Assembly (NCBI GenBank): GCA_902495005.1
Contig: CABUVL010000003.1
Coordinates: forward strand, 1-64,000
Source of the DNA: an uncultured Verrucomicrobiota bacterium
GTDB taxonomy: Bacteria > Verrucomicrobiota > Verrucomicrobiia > Opitutales > UBA9783
DNA length: 64,000 bases
Reading direction: 5' to 3'
Shown here: in pieces, positions 45,779-55,390 of the stretch
How positions within the stretch are numbered: position 1 is the first letter of the stretch
How the letters are laid out: each line of letters begins with the position of its first letter
The notes under the pieces: model-generated
Told to the model about the DNA's origin: nothing
What the model saw: only the letters and a program-made list of their open reading frames with translations
Databases searched by the model: none
Translations under genes and position numbers: made by a program

Positions 45779-46402
45779 AAGCCCCGACTGAACTTCCGCT
45801 AAAGCTATATCCCAAGAGGGTATCGTACAATGTCAAAGTTTACTTTTTTTTAAGATGTTGATTCATTTGTTCATTGTAAATTGGTTAAATCCATTCATGG
45901 GTTGCTTGTGAAGAACAGGTTGCAATTGTTTGATTATTAGTGAATAATGTGTTTTGACTTCATTGGCAATGAAGCGGTCGGCATTGAATTGGATTTATCG
46001 CACATGTGGTGATTTCATTTTTTAATCGGAAAGTTTGGTAAAATGGGGATAGAACGAGTGATTTTCATACTTGATTGTAAGACAAATGCAAAAATCACGG
46101 GAAATAACCATGCAAAAACAACAGAAAACAACCTTATAAGATAAAGCACGCATGACAATTCACAAGAAAAGCGCGTCCATGAGACAAACTAAAATCGCAC
46201 GCCGAAACAAACTACAAGCGCACCCAAAAACAAATTAAAGGCGCACGCCGGAACAAATTAAAATCGCACTGACGAGACAAACTACAATCACACCGACGAG
46301 ATAAACTAAAGCGCACCTCAAAAACAAATTTAACCCCCCCTAAGTCGCCCCACTCCTCAAAGCAGCACCCTTTTAGTCTTGCCGAGTGTTGTTGAACAAG
46401 AT
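45779..46402. other. Intergenic region with tandem repeats
   Basis: No gene is seen. The right half holds the degenerate 23-base repeats described separately, and the left half is AT-rich without features. Confidence 0.5.
46181..46335. repeat. Degenerate 23-bp tandem repeat array
   Basis: Six to seven imperfect units begin at about 46181, 46204, 46227, 46250, 46274, 46298 and 46320. Each fits GAGACAAACTAAAATCGCAC plus two to four variable bases. Units are 22-24 bases long and differ at several positions. Looser relatives continue left to about 46080 (GAAATAACC, AACAGAAAACAACC). There is no constant repeat with unique spacers, so it is not a CRISPR array. It lies just downstream of a tRNA with anticodon CAU. 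Confidence 0.8.
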
Positions 46403-46478
46403 TGGTGGGCCCTGTAGGATTCGAACCTACGACCAAAGGATTATGAGTCCTCTGCTCTAACCGCTGAGCTAAGAGCCC
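46403..46478 (-). tRNA. tRNA with anticodon CAU, probably tRNA-Ile2
   Basis: On the minus strand GGGCTCT pairs with AGGGCCC (one G-U), and the anticodon stem AGGA/TCCT encloses CTCATAA. The arm after the anticodon (TCCTTTGGTCGTAGG) resembles elongator tRNA-Ile2, whose C34 is modified to lysidine, more than tRNA-Met. Met is not excluded. CCA is encoded. Confidence 0.9.
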
Positions 46479-46873
46479 GCACCTAAATAAACCTAAATAA
46501 GATCAACTATTCTATCCAATGTTAAAACGGCTTAAGCTCAAGCTTTTTTTTTGTGTTTATCCTGAGATGCCGACGGGGATTATGCGCGGCTTGCGGGCCT
46601 TGGCCGAAATACTGAGCAGATGAAATAACTTTATTTTATTGAATAACAAATAAATTTTGAGCGTTTTCGTGGCTTCTTTGTAGAGGAATTGGGTTGTCTT
46701 AGAAATAAGTGGTACAGGTGCGTTTGTCGAAATGAATGCTCATTAAGCGTTGAATTGCCCGTGTGGAGCGAGCTTACGCGAAGATGTTATCGTGTAAGGA
46801 GCTTAAGTGTGTAAAGAAAAGCATTTCTTTTTGCTTGTCGTCGATTGCATTAGGCGTTTTCTTATTTTGTGGA
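46479..46873. other. Divergent intergenic region between two tRNA genes
   Basis: About 395 bases. No gene. Promoters for the two tRNAs should be here but no clear pair of boxes stands out. Confidence 0.45.
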
Positions 46874-46963
46874 GGAGAGATGGCAGAGTGGACGATTGTG
46901 CCTGACTCGAAATCAGGTGTGGGGGTAACTCCACCGAGGGTTCGAATCCCCCTCTCTCCGCCA
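46874..46963 (+). tRNA. tRNA-Ser (CGA)
   Basis: A 90-base class II tRNA: acceptor GGAGAGA pairs with TCTCTCC, anticodon stem CCTGA/TCAGG encloses CTCGAAA (anticodon CGA), and the long variable arm GTGGGGGTAACTCCAC is present. CCA is encoded. A frame running through it (46763-46990) is not a gene. Confidence 0.96.
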
Positions 46964-47516
46964 TGCTTGGCCTTTGTGCTTGCTCTTTAGAGGGGAGGGC
47001 GCCGGTGAGGAATCAAAGGCTAAAACCGGGTGCAGGTCCCTCAAGATGTTTTCAGGGGGCATGTATGGAATGCTTCGTTTGGATTTTTTTTGTGAAAAAT
47101 GGGGCAATGCCCTTGAAATTTTTTCCACGATCATCTTTTGTTTATTCCATAGGTAATAAAAGCCTGTCGTTGGCCCCGGTGAGTAAGTTATTTAATTGGG
47201 AATTGCTCGATATTGCAGCGTCCGTGTCTAAAAACAGCGAACGAGGGGCAATAAAGGTGGACTGATAGGATAGGGTGGTTTCCCCATGTTTGACTTTCTA
47301 TTTAATTGTGGCCCAAGTTGTTTTATTTACAGAGGTCCATTATTATCATCTGGAGCTGCCATCGAATGTGCAAAATTTGTTTTCGCGCCTGTAGCTTAGC
47401 AGCTTAGTTATTTGATTGAAGCCCCTACGTAAGAGGTAAAACGTTTGTTACTTGCGGTATTTGTGCGCCGCAGTTAATGGATTGAAAGTCATTTAAGTGG
47501 ACTTCGCGTAGAAAAG
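46964..47516. other. Intergenic region after tRNA-Ser
   Basis: About 550 bases. A 100-codon plus frame at 46963-47265 starts inside the tRNA CCA end, has no ribosome binding site and no coding-like composition. No RNA gene signature (SRP, RNase P, tmRNA) was found. Confidence 0.45.
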
Positions 47517-50090
47517 ATGCAAGGGTCTAAAGATAAGTTTAAATTAAGCTGGGGGCATGTTGTGAAGAATGAAGCATCTGGAGCTCCAAAGATGATCGAA
47601 ATCCGTGGGGCGCGTGTACATAACTTGAGGAATATTGACGTGGATATTCCGTTGAATCAAATTGTTGGCATTGCAGGTGTTTCAGGCTCAGGGAAATCGT
47701 CGCTTGCCCTCGGTGTCCTCTATGCTGAAGGCTCCAGACGGTATTTGGAATCACTTTCTACGTATACCCGGAGGCGCATGACGGGCGCCTCCGCGGCGGC
47801 CGTTGATAAAGTTTTATACATACCCGCCGCCTTGGCCTTGCATCAGCGTCCCGCTGTGCCAGGAATTCGCAGTACTTTCGGCACGGGCACAGAGCTCTTA
47901 AACAGTTTGCGGCTCATGTTCTCACGCGTAGCTTTTCATCAATGTCCCAATGGACATTACGTGGCTCCGTCGCTGTTGGTAGCGCTCGGTGAAGAGCTTG
48001 TTTGCCCAGAATGTGGGGAACATTTTTGGGCGCCTTCCGCCGAAGAACTGGCGTTTAACAGTCAAGGTGCGTGCCGTTGTTGTGGGGGTACGGGTTTGAT
48101 TCGCACTGTGGATGAATCGACGCTGGTTCCGGATGAATCTCTAAGTATTGACGAAGGGGCGGTGGCTCCGTGGAATACGCTCATGTGGTCGTTAATGACG
48201 GACGTCTGCAGAGCCATGGGGGTACGTACCCATGTGCCTTTTTCTCAATTAACTGATAAAGAACGCGAAATAGTCTTCCACGGCCCTGCGGAAAAGCGGC
48301 ATATATTTTACAAGTCCAAGAATAGTAATCAGGCCGGCGAGCTGGATTTTACCTATTTTAATGCCGTTTATACCGTAAAAAATGCCCTTGCGAGGGTTAA
48401 AGATGAGAAGGGTATGGCGCGGGTAGAAAAGTTCTTGAAGGAGGAGATTTGCCCGGATTGCGGTGGAACAAGGCTTTCCAAAAGGGCCCGATCGCCCAAA
48501 ATATGTGGAATTTCTTTGGATCAGGCCTGTCAAAAAACGCTTTCCGAATTGATGCAGTGGGTGGCGGCGGTACCGGGAAGCCTTGCGGAAGAAATGCGCC
48601 CCATGGCGGTGTCCATTTGTGACTCTTTTTTGTCCTCAGCGCGGCGCTTAATCGATTTGGGATTGGGCTACCTAACGCTCGATCGTACGTCTTCTAGCTT
48701 GTCCACCGGAGAGCGTCAACGAATGCAGTTGGCAAGAGCCGTGCGTAATCGTACTACAGGGGTATTGTACGTTTTGGACGAACCCTCTATCGGCTTGCAT
48801 CCTTCCAATATAATTGGGCTCATCGGTGTTATGAGGGACTTGGTGGCGGACGGAAATTCGGTGGTTTTGGTGGATCACGATACGCAGATTTTAAAAGAGG
48901 CCGATTGGTTTGTTGAAATGGGACCCGGTGCGGGTACCGAGGGCGGATTAGTGATTGCTCAAGGGACCATGGAGGATATTTTAAATAATTCAGCGTCACG
49001 TATAGCGCCATTCATATCCGATAAGGTGCAGACGCGTGTGCGAATTCGAGGGGCCGCCGATACGATCTTTAAGTTCGGTAAAATTCATCTTGCCACGTCC
49101 GCTATACACACGGTGAAGCCGTTGTCTGTGGACATCCCAAAAGGTAAGTTGACGGTGGTAACGGGGGTATCTGGTTCCGGAAAGACAACGATGATTCTCG
49201 AGAGCTTGGTCCCCGCGCTTGAAGCAAGTCTTGCGGGTAAAGCATTGCCAGCGCATGTCAGAGAAATAGAGTGTAATGGGGTCCGGCAGGTAAAATTGAT
49301 CGATGCGACTCCTATTGGTATTAATGTACGTTCTACCGTGGCAACTTATGCCAACATTCATGACGAATTACGGCAAGCTTATGCTAAGACGCCAGACGCA
49401 AGGGCACATGCCTATAAGGCGGGTGATTTTTCTTACAATACGGGCCGATTGCGCTGCCCCACTTGTGACGGGACCGGAAGCGTTAATTTAGATGTGCAAT
49501 TTCTTCCGGATGTCGAAATTCCGTGTCCTTCATGTTCCGGCTCTCGTTACAATAAAGAAGCGTCCTCTATCCTTCGCGAGAATAAAACGGGCAAAAAATA
49601 TTCTTTACCGGATCTCATGTCAATGGACATTCGCCGCGCGATACTGGCCTGTGAAGACCTTAAGACCGTCAAACATCGTTTGCAAACCTTGTCTGATTTA
49701 GGGCTCGCTTACCTGACCTTAGGTGAATCGACCCCCAAGCTTTCCGGCGGTGAGGCGCAGCGTCTGAAGCTGGCATTCGAAATGGGACGACAGCAGTCGG
49801 ATGCGATATTTGTATTTGATGAACCCAGCATAGGGCTTCACCCACTGGATGTGCAGAAATTATTGTCTATTTTTGAGGGTCTCATTAAGCAAGGGGCCAC
49901 GGTGGTCGTTATTGAACATGACTTAGACATTATTTCTAACGCTGATTACATTATTGATATGGGGCCCGGCGGCGGCGAAGAAGGGGGACGGATTGTAGCG
50001 TTTGGGAGCCCCGAGGAGGTTGCCGCGAATGCCGCGAGTGTTACGGGGAAGTTTCTAAGGGAGAAGTTGTCTTCGGTAGACCTTACTTAA
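47517..50090 (+). CDS. UvrA-like ABC-class ATPase (UvrA2/DrrC-like)
   Basis: An 857-residue relative of excinuclease subunit UvrA, about 80-100 residues shorter than housekeeping UvrA. Two ABC modules: Walker A GVSGSGKSSLALG near 60 and GVSGSGKTTMILES near 555, signatures STGERQRMQLARA near 395 and SGGEAQRLKLAFE near 743, Walker B VLDEPSIGLHPSN and VFDEPSIGLHPLD. Zinc-binding CxxC sets are kept (CPECG, CRCCGG, CPDCGG; CPTCDG, CPSCSG). Its wording is closest to the shortened UvrA-like proteins common in Actinobacteria and Firmicutes, some of which give self-resistance to DNA-binding drugs. It is probably not the main repair UvrA. ATG at 47592 is a possible later start. Gene composition is less AT-rich than its neighbours. 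Confidence 0.88.
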   Translation: MQGSKDKFKLSWGHVVKNEASGAPKMIEIRGARVHNLRNIDVDIPLNQIVGIAGVSGSGKSSLALGVLYAEGSRRYLESLSTYTRRRMTGASAAAVDKVLYIPAALALHQRPAVPGIRSTFGTGTELLNSLRLMFSRVAFHQCPNGHYVAPSLLVALGEELVCPECGEHFWAPSAEELAFNSQGACRCCGGTGLIRTVDESTLVPDESLSIDEGAVAPWNTLMWSLMTDVCRAMGVRTHVPFSQLTDKEREIVFHGPAEKRHIFYKSKNSNQAGELDFTYFNAVYTVKNALARVKDEKGMARVEKFLKEEICPDCGGTRLSKRARSPKICGISLDQACQKTLSELMQWVAAVPGSLAEEMRPMAVSICDSFLSSARRLIDLGLGYLTLDRTSSSLSTGERQRMQLARAVRNRTTGVLYVLDEPSIGLHPSNIIGLIGVMRDLVADGNSVVLVDHDTQILKEADWFVEMGPGAGTEGGLVIAQGTMEDILNNSASRIAPFISDKVQTRVRIRGAADTIFKFGKIHLATSAIHTVKPLSVDIPKGKLTVVTGVSGSGKTTMILESLVPALEASLAGKALPAHVREIECNGVRQVKLIDATPIGINVRSTVATYANIHDELRQAYAKTPDARAHAYKAGDFSYNTGRLRCPTCDGTGSVNLDVQFLPDVEIPCPSCSGSRYNKEASSILRENKTGKKYSLPDLMSMDIRRAILACEDLKTVKHRLQTLSDLGLAYLTLGESTPKLSGGEAQRLKLAFEMGRQQSDAIFVFDEPSIGLHPLDVQKLLSIFEGLIKQGATVVVIEHDLDIISNADYIIDMGPGGGEEGGRIVAFGSPEEVAANAASVTGKFLREKLSSVDLT

Positions 50091-50609
50091 GGGCCGTATA
50101 AGTAGGAGGGTCGGCGGCCAAAAGGCAAATAGAAGATGTCCTACATTTTTTGAGAAAATTAATTTAAAGGTGCGGAATAAGCGCAGAATTACGCAAGTGC
50201 AAGTTGTAGGGAAGAAAAGTGCTCCGCAGAAGCTTTTGGGCAGAGCAGTACTTTTATTTAATTACTTTTACAGGCGTCGTCAAATTCAAGCATGAGGTCT
50301 GTAAATTGACATAAGTTGCACATGTAATTGAATGATCGTTAATTATAAGCTTGCCTTCTTCATTATATTTGTATTTCCTCAATAACAGACAATGAGAAAT
50401 ATTGCCTTAGAAACAGTTGTCAATCACGGTGCTTTCTACATTGATATTAAATGTGGAAATCGTGATGTTGTATCCTGGCGTCTCTAAATTAATTTATTAA
50501 ACGTTCAACGCTGTTTGCCTGGATCTTGTATGCGGGCGGTGTAAATAGCGCTCCTGTTTTTTATTCTCTTTAATTTATTATTTTAATTTCCATTGGAGAA
50601 ATTTTGTTC
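50091..50609. other. Intergenic region between the UvrA-like gene and the amino acid permease gene
   Basis: About 520 bases. A terminator-like hairpin lies near 50215-50255, followed by AT-rich sequence leading to the permease gene. No gene is seen. Confidence 0.5.
50215..50255 (+). terminator. Probable terminator after the UvrA-like gene
   Basis: AAAAGTGCTC and GAGCAGTACTTTT form an imperfect stem (AAAAGT with ACTTTT and GCTC with GAGC, with three bulged bases), ending in a short T-run. It lies about 125 bases after the UvrA-like stop codon. Confidence 0.5.
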
Positions 50610-51752
50610 ATGAAAAAGTTTGTTAATGCCGTTTTTTTGATTTCTGGAACTGCCATTGGGGCTGGGATTGTAGCCCTTCCCATCGCTGCGGCGCGTGTGG
50701 GGATCTTGGTCAGCATCATTGTCGATGTCATAGCGCTTTGTTTGGCTTATCAGACATCCTGCATCGTCATAGACCTTAATCGTGAGTTTAATTGTGGAAA
50801 GAGCATTGTTGAATTGAGCCAAATTTTTTCTGGTCGTGGAGCCAAGTACATATCGCTTGTCAGTTTTTATCTTCTTTCGTTTGCTTTGCTTTCGGTGTAC
50901 ACGGCTGGGGCTGCCGAGATCGTTTCTTCTTTTTTAGGGTTAAACTTTAAATGCATAAGTTTGGCTGTTTGTGTCTTGGGCTTCTTTTTGTTTTCACTCA
51001 AACGGTCGTATTTTGAACACGTTAATTTTCTGATAGGTTCATTATTTGTCGTCGCCATGCTTGCCATTTTCTGTTCTATGCCCGGGATGTTTAAAGGAGT
51101 CTTTAGAGAAATGCCTGTCACTTGTGACGCAATGGCGTTATTTGCATTTTTCCCCATCATATTTACGTCGTTTGGTGTCCAAAATGTATGTGGTTACATT
51201 TACGATTATTTGGATCGAGATGTGAAAAAAATAAAATTGGCCTTTTTGATCGGCATATCGATTCCGGCCATTGTCTACGTATTGTGGATTTCTTTGACTT
51301 TAACCGCCGCCTATCAAACGGATGCAAATTTTTACAAGCAATTGCTGTGCGGGCAAGTGGATGCGGGGGAGTTCGTGAGCTTCCTCTGTAATTTATCGGA
51401 GACAAGGTACATTAACTTATTTTTTAAATTATTTTCTTTATTAGCCATCATTACGTCTGCCATTGGAATGGGCGTGGGAATGATGCTAGCCTTGAAAGAG
51501 CTTTTAAAAAGTGATGTTGTGGTAAGGTTGACCTTGGCCTTGGTTCCCTTGCTGATCCTTTTGTGTGTTGAAGATGCCTTTATGAAAGTTTTATCTTTTG
51601 GAGGCATGATTGCGACGATCTTCGTTATTTTTGTGCCTGTTTATTTACAAAAACGGGCTTGTGAAAGTAAGAAACTCGCGTGGAAATCTGTTGTGTGCCT
51701 TATCCTCGGCGTCTTAATTGTACTCGGAGACCTCTTGAATAAGTTTTTCTAA
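50610..51752 (+). CDS. Aromatic amino acid permease (TyrP/Mtr family)
   Basis: A 380-residue inner-membrane transporter with about eleven hydrophobic segments. The N terminus VFLISGTAIGAGIVALPIAA is the hallmark of the HAAAP group, which imports tryptophan or tyrosine by proton symport. FFPIIFTSFGVQNVCGYIYDYL is the conserved substrate region. GGAGA 11 bases before the ATG at 50610 decides the start. A TTG six bases earlier is unlikely. Chlamydiae carry similar TyrP permeases, fitting an organism that takes aromatic amino acids from a host. That last point is inference. Confidence 0.88.
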   Translation: MKKFVNAVFLISGTAIGAGIVALPIAAARVGILVSIIVDVIALCLAYQTSCIVIDLNREFNCGKSIVELSQIFSGRGAKYISLVSFYLLSFALLSVYTAGAAEIVSSFLGLNFKCISLAVCVLGFFLFSLKRSYFEHVNFLIGSLFVVAMLAIFCSMPGMFKGVFREMPVTCDAMALFAFFPIIFTSFGVQNVCGYIYDYLDRDVKKIKLAFLIGISIPAIVYVLWISLTLTAAYQTDANFYKQLLCGQVDAGEFVSFLCNLSETRYINLFFKLFSLLAIITSAIGMGVGMMLALKELLKSDVVVRLTLALVPLLILLCVEDAFMKVLSFGGMIATIFVIFVPVYLQKRACESKKLAWKSVVCLILGVLIVLGDLLNKFF

Positions 51753-51935
51753 AAAAGTGGCCAATGGAAAAATGCCCAACGTGCTTATAACTTAAACGTG
51801 TCTGTGTGGGCACCTGGTCGCTAAATTCAAATGCCTTCTACATGTTTATTTTTGTGTCTGTACATTTTAATGATGAAACCTACGATAAACACTTGACTCG
51901 TTTAACACAATGGATTTGAGTATAACGATGTTGAT

Positions 51936-52012
51936 CGGGTCATAGCGCAGTCTGGTAGCGCACTTGCATGGGGTGCAAGGGGTCGGGAGTTCGAATCTCC
52001 CTGACCCGACCA
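51936..52012 (+). tRNA. tRNA-Pro (GGG)
   Basis: Acceptor CGGGTCA pairs with TGACCCG. The anticodon stem CTTGC/GCAAG encloses ATGGGGT, anticodon GGG. CCA is encoded. It is the second proline tRNA of the window. Confidence 0.95.
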
Positions 52013-52331
52013 TTTGCCGGGGTGGCTTGTGTTGTTTATCAATTTAATGAGAGTTTTGATCTTAGCGAATTTTTATTGTTTTCTGCGTCCCCTTCGCTTT
52101 AACTTGTTGCTTTTGTTTTTTCTAAGTTTTGCGTATTGTTTTGCTTGAGCGTCTAAGTGATTAGAGGAGACTTGGGCTTAAAAGTGATATTTGAGCTGTG
52201 TTAAAGGGGATAAACTTAAGGCATTGGTCTAGGGGGCTTCCATAAGAGTTGAGAGCGTACGTGGTGTTGGGATGAGATTTACAGAAAAATTCAAGTTTGA
52301 CTTCCGGGGCCAATTTTTATATAAATAGTGT
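52013..52331. other. Intergenic region after tRNA-Pro
   Basis: About 320 bases, T-rich in the first third. No gene or clear regulatory site. Confidence 0.45.
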
Positions 52332-52775
52332 ATGGGCGCACTCGAAAATTTTGTAGATACCCTAAACGCGTTTGGCGAAAGTACGCATTTGCCGCAACTT
52401 AAATTAGACGATGATAATGCCTGTGAATTGTGCATTAATGAAGATCAGCACGTACGCATTCATTTTAATGAACAGCAGTCAAAAGTTGAATTTTTGACCG
52501 AGGTGGGCGACATCAATGAGAATTACATCGATAAGTGTTATGCGTGTTTGCTCAAGGCGAATTGTATTTGGGATTTAACACACGGCATGACGCTTTCAAA
52601 ATGGCCAGATGCGCTGAAAGTGTTGCTCGGCTATCAAGTGCCTGCCTTGGATTTAGATTTGTCGGCATTTGAGACGCATTTTAAGCGTTTTATTGATGAG
52701 CTCAAACTTTGGAAAGACAATTTGGTTCAACTTTACCAAGGAAATGTGCCCGAGGATTTGGCCGAGCTCTGTTGA
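52332..52775 (+). CDS. CesT-like type III secretion chaperone (Slc1-like position)
   Basis: A 147-residue acidic protein with the class I chaperone layout: N-terminal helix (LENFVDTLNAFGE), strands around DNACELCINEDQHVRIHF, the VGDINENYIDKCYACLLKAN helix, a short strand and a C-terminal helix (FETHFKRFIDELKLWKDNL). It is more divergent than the chaperone at 20792-21226 but shares the same spacing. It is immediately followed by the GH13 enzyme gene. In Chlamydia trachomatis the chaperone gene slc1 lies next to glgX in the same way. Confidence 0.68.
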   Translation: MGALENFVDTLNAFGESTHLPQLKLDDDNACELCINEDQHVRIHFNEQQSKVEFLTEVGDINENYIDKCYACLLKANCIWDLTHGMTLSKWPDALKVLLGYQVPALDLDLSAFETHFKRFIDELKLWKDNLVQLYQGNVPEDLAELC

Positions 52776-52781
52776 TTGACA

Positions 52782-55094
52782 ATGTGCAAGCATCCAAGCC
52801 CCACACGCGCTTTTTGGGAAACGCCATCGACGGGCATTTTGTGCTTTGAAGAAGATGTTCAAATTGAGACGCTTCCGGATGGAGTTATAAACGCAGAGAA
52901 GCTGACATTTAGCCGCTTGGATAAAACCGTCTTTGCGCGAGAATCGGGCTATTACGTTGAAGGTGAGTACGTTCACTTTTACCTTTCCCGAGCTCAATTG
53001 AGTCCGCAACTGCGAAAAAGTAAAAAACCGTTTTACGTCGCTGGCGATTTTAACCACTGGGATTGGAAGCACACACGGCCACTTGCACTTTCATCCGATA
53101 AAAAGGCGTGGGTGTTCGCTCAGAGTTTGAAGGACTTTGATGATACAAGCGCATTTAAGTTTGTGCATGCGACTGGGAAGTGGTTGACGCCGCCTGAAAA
53201 CAGCCCCAATCGCGTTAAGGACGCGTCGGGTAATTGGAATTTGCAATTGAATTTAAAGCAATCGGGGTACCATTGGGTCCGTTTTACGTGTAAGACGCCA
53301 CAAAACTTGGCTTACGAGCCCCGCATGCGCTTCGCTGAGAGCTGGCTTGCAATTGATACTTTGCCGTGGGCCTTGAGCTTATATTCGAATCAGCGGCTTG
53401 GAGCGTGGGTTGAGAATGGTGTGAGTATGTTTTCTTTATTTGCTCCCCGCAGTCGTAAGGTGGAAGTCCGTGTTTTTAAAGATGGGGAGAGCCGTATTTA
53501 CCCCTTGTCTGTCGATCAAAACGGCATTTGGTCAACGCAGGTAGCACGTGATTACAGTGCTTACAATTATGAGTACTACGTGTACAATCCGGAACGCACG
53601 CGTGTAAATGATCCTTACGCAAAAATTTTATTGGGGCCTGATGGGCCTGGCAAAATTTTTGAGCCTTCCCCTTACAAAGGACATTTTAAGACGGCTCATG
53701 TGCGCGATTTGGTTGTTTTGGAGTGTCATATGCGCGATGTAACGGGGGCCAAGGGCTTTGACGATTTTAGCCATTTTATAAAAAACCATGCGTATTTGCA
53801 CTCTTTAAATTGCAATGCTTTAGAATTGCTGCCCATTACCGAATACGATGCGTCGGGTGTCGAGGAGTATCAATGGGGCTACATGCCCGCGCACTACTTT
53901 GCACCTTCATCGAATTACGGAGGGGCGGACGTTAATTCTGTCGATGCCTTGCAGCATTTGGTCGAAACTTGTCACGTGAACGACATGGCCGTCATACTGG
54001 ACGTGGTCTTCAATCATGCGGGAGTATTTAATAGCTTGCTGAAAATTGACAAAGCGTATTACTTCCGCACAGATATGTTTGGTTTTTCAAATGCCAGTGG
54101 TTGTGGAAATGATTTTCGGGCAGAAGCACCCATGGCCAAGCGCCTTATTATTGACAGCTTAATTCATTTTTTAACGTGTTATGGGGTCGATGGGTTTCGT
54201 TTTGACTTGGCTGAATTGTTGGGGGTTCCGGTATTGGAAGAAATTTCTCGGCGCTTAAAAGCCATAAAACAAGATGTTATCTTAATTGCTGAACCGTGGA
54301 GCTTTAGAGGGCATGCGGCATTGGACTTGAAGTCGACGTCGTTTTCCTATTGGAATGACGGGTATCGTGACTTTATCCCGCAGTACGTTTCTGGTAATGG
54401 TAATGTGGAAGGCTTGAAGTATTTCATGGGCGGATCGACACGGTTTTTGTGCAAAAATGCCTGGCAATCCATTAATTATACCGAGTCACACGATGATTAT
54501 TGTTGGATAGATCGCATTACGGAAAATCCAAATCATCAAGGAGATTGCGTGACCGATGTCGATCGCCGGCGAACCCACTGCATGTTCGCAATTTTATTTT
54601 TGTCTCTTGGGGTGCCCATGCTCTCGGCAGGTCAAGATTTCCTGAAGTCGAAACACGGAGTTTGTAACACTTACAATCGTCCGGATTGCAACCGGCTGGA
54701 TTACACGCGTTGGGAGATGTATGCGGGCACACACAGCTACGTGAGAGGCCTCATCCGTTTGAGGGCAACGGATTACGGCAATTTGTTAAAAATCCAACGC
54801 CCGTCAGAAAATTATTTTAAATATTTCACCGCCCAAAATTCTTCTGCCCTGGTGATGTTGTACAATGCCGATCATTCGTGCGGTCCTAAGCAGATTTTGT
54901 TTGTCATCAACCCGCATCACACTTCGGTCGAGTTCCAATTGGAGGCTCGTTTACTCGATGGATTTGTTCAGATCGCCGATACGGAACGCATCTGTTTGCA
55001 GGGGCTAGAGGCGCCTTTAACCTCATGTTTACCCGATGGGCACATGCGCCTTACCGCAAATTCTTGCGCCATTTGGCTTTCTAAGCCTGTTTGA
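52782..55094 (+). CDS. GH13 alpha-glucan debranching-type enzyme (GlgX/pullulanase-like)
   Basis: A 770-residue glycoside hydrolase. A first CBM48/AMPK-like module is at about 85-130 (FYVAGDFNHWDW), a second at about 215-300 (MFSLFAPRSRKVEVRVF), then the GH13 barrel. All four conserved regions are visible: DVVFNHAG near 408, GFRFDLAE near 471 with the nucleophile Asp, ILIAEPWS near 502 with the acid Glu, and TESHDDY near 569. Module order fits the isoamylase/pullulanase side (alpha-1,6 cleavage). No secretion signal is seen. The ATG at 52782 is six bases after the chaperone stop, so the two are coupled. The N-terminal 80 residues before the first CBM are of the kind that could bear a T3SS signal, which is inference. 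Confidence 0.88.
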   Translation: MCKHPSPTRAFWETPSTGILCFEEDVQIETLPDGVINAEKLTFSRLDKTVFARESGYYVEGEYVHFYLSRAQLSPQLRKSKKPFYVAGDFNHWDWKHTRPLALSSDKKAWVFAQSLKDFDDTSAFKFVHATGKWLTPPENSPNRVKDASGNWNLQLNLKQSGYHWVRFTCKTPQNLAYEPRMRFAESWLAIDTLPWALSLYSNQRLGAWVENGVSMFSLFAPRSRKVEVRVFKDGESRIYPLSVDQNGIWSTQVARDYSAYNYEYYVYNPERTRVNDPYAKILLGPDGPGKIFEPSPYKGHFKTAHVRDLVVLECHMRDVTGAKGFDDFSHFIKNHAYLHSLNCNALELLPITEYDASGVEEYQWGYMPAHYFAPSSNYGGADVNSVDALQHLVETCHVNDMAVILDVVFNHAGVFNSLLKIDKAYYFRTDMFGFSNASGCGNDFRAEAPMAKRLIIDSLIHFLTCYGVDGFRFDLAELLGVPVLEEISRRLKAIKQDVILIAEPWSFRGHAALDLKSTSFSYWNDGYRDFIPQYVSGNGNVEGLKYFMGGSTRFLCKNAWQSINYTESHDDYCWIDRITENPNHQGDCVTDVDRRRTHCMFAILFLSLGVPMLSAGQDFLKSKHGVCNTYNRPDCNRLDYTRWEMYAGTHSYVRGLIRLRATDYGNLLKIQRPSENYFKYFTAQNSSALVMLYNADHSCGPKQILFVINPHHTSVEFQLEARLLDGFVQIADTERICLQGLEAPLTSCLPDGHMRLTANSCAIWLSKPV

Positions 55095-55390
55095 TGGATG
55101 AAGAATTGAGCCCTTAATACCCCTCTTAGGGATTTTCATAACGGGGCTGTTACTCCAACTGAAAAAGGCGTTAAGCCGTAGGTATTATTCCTCTTTTGTG
55201 TATACGTGGGCAGTCGTTGTAAAACTTTTGCTTTCCAAAAATAGGTGTAGCAGCCATCTTACAGACGGAAATCCCTTAATAATGTTCTCAGGATAATCCT
55301 ACGTACAAGATAATTCGCGCCCAATTAAGTTGGACAACCCCGTTGCCTAGAACAAAGGTATTTTAGTAAAATGTCAATTGAAGAATGTTA

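Noticed and set aside
46181..46335. CRISPR array
   Set aside because: The units are contiguous and diverged, about 23 bases each, with no constant repeat separated by unique spacers and no cas gene nearby.
46964..47100. SRP RNA gene
   Set aside because: A purine-rich stretch with GGTGCAGGTCCC drew attention, but the conserved GGTCAGGTCCGGAAGGAAGC-type core is absent.
46963..47265. 100-residue ORF after tRNA-Ser
   Set aside because: Begins in the CCA end of the tRNA and has mixed, non-coding-like composition.
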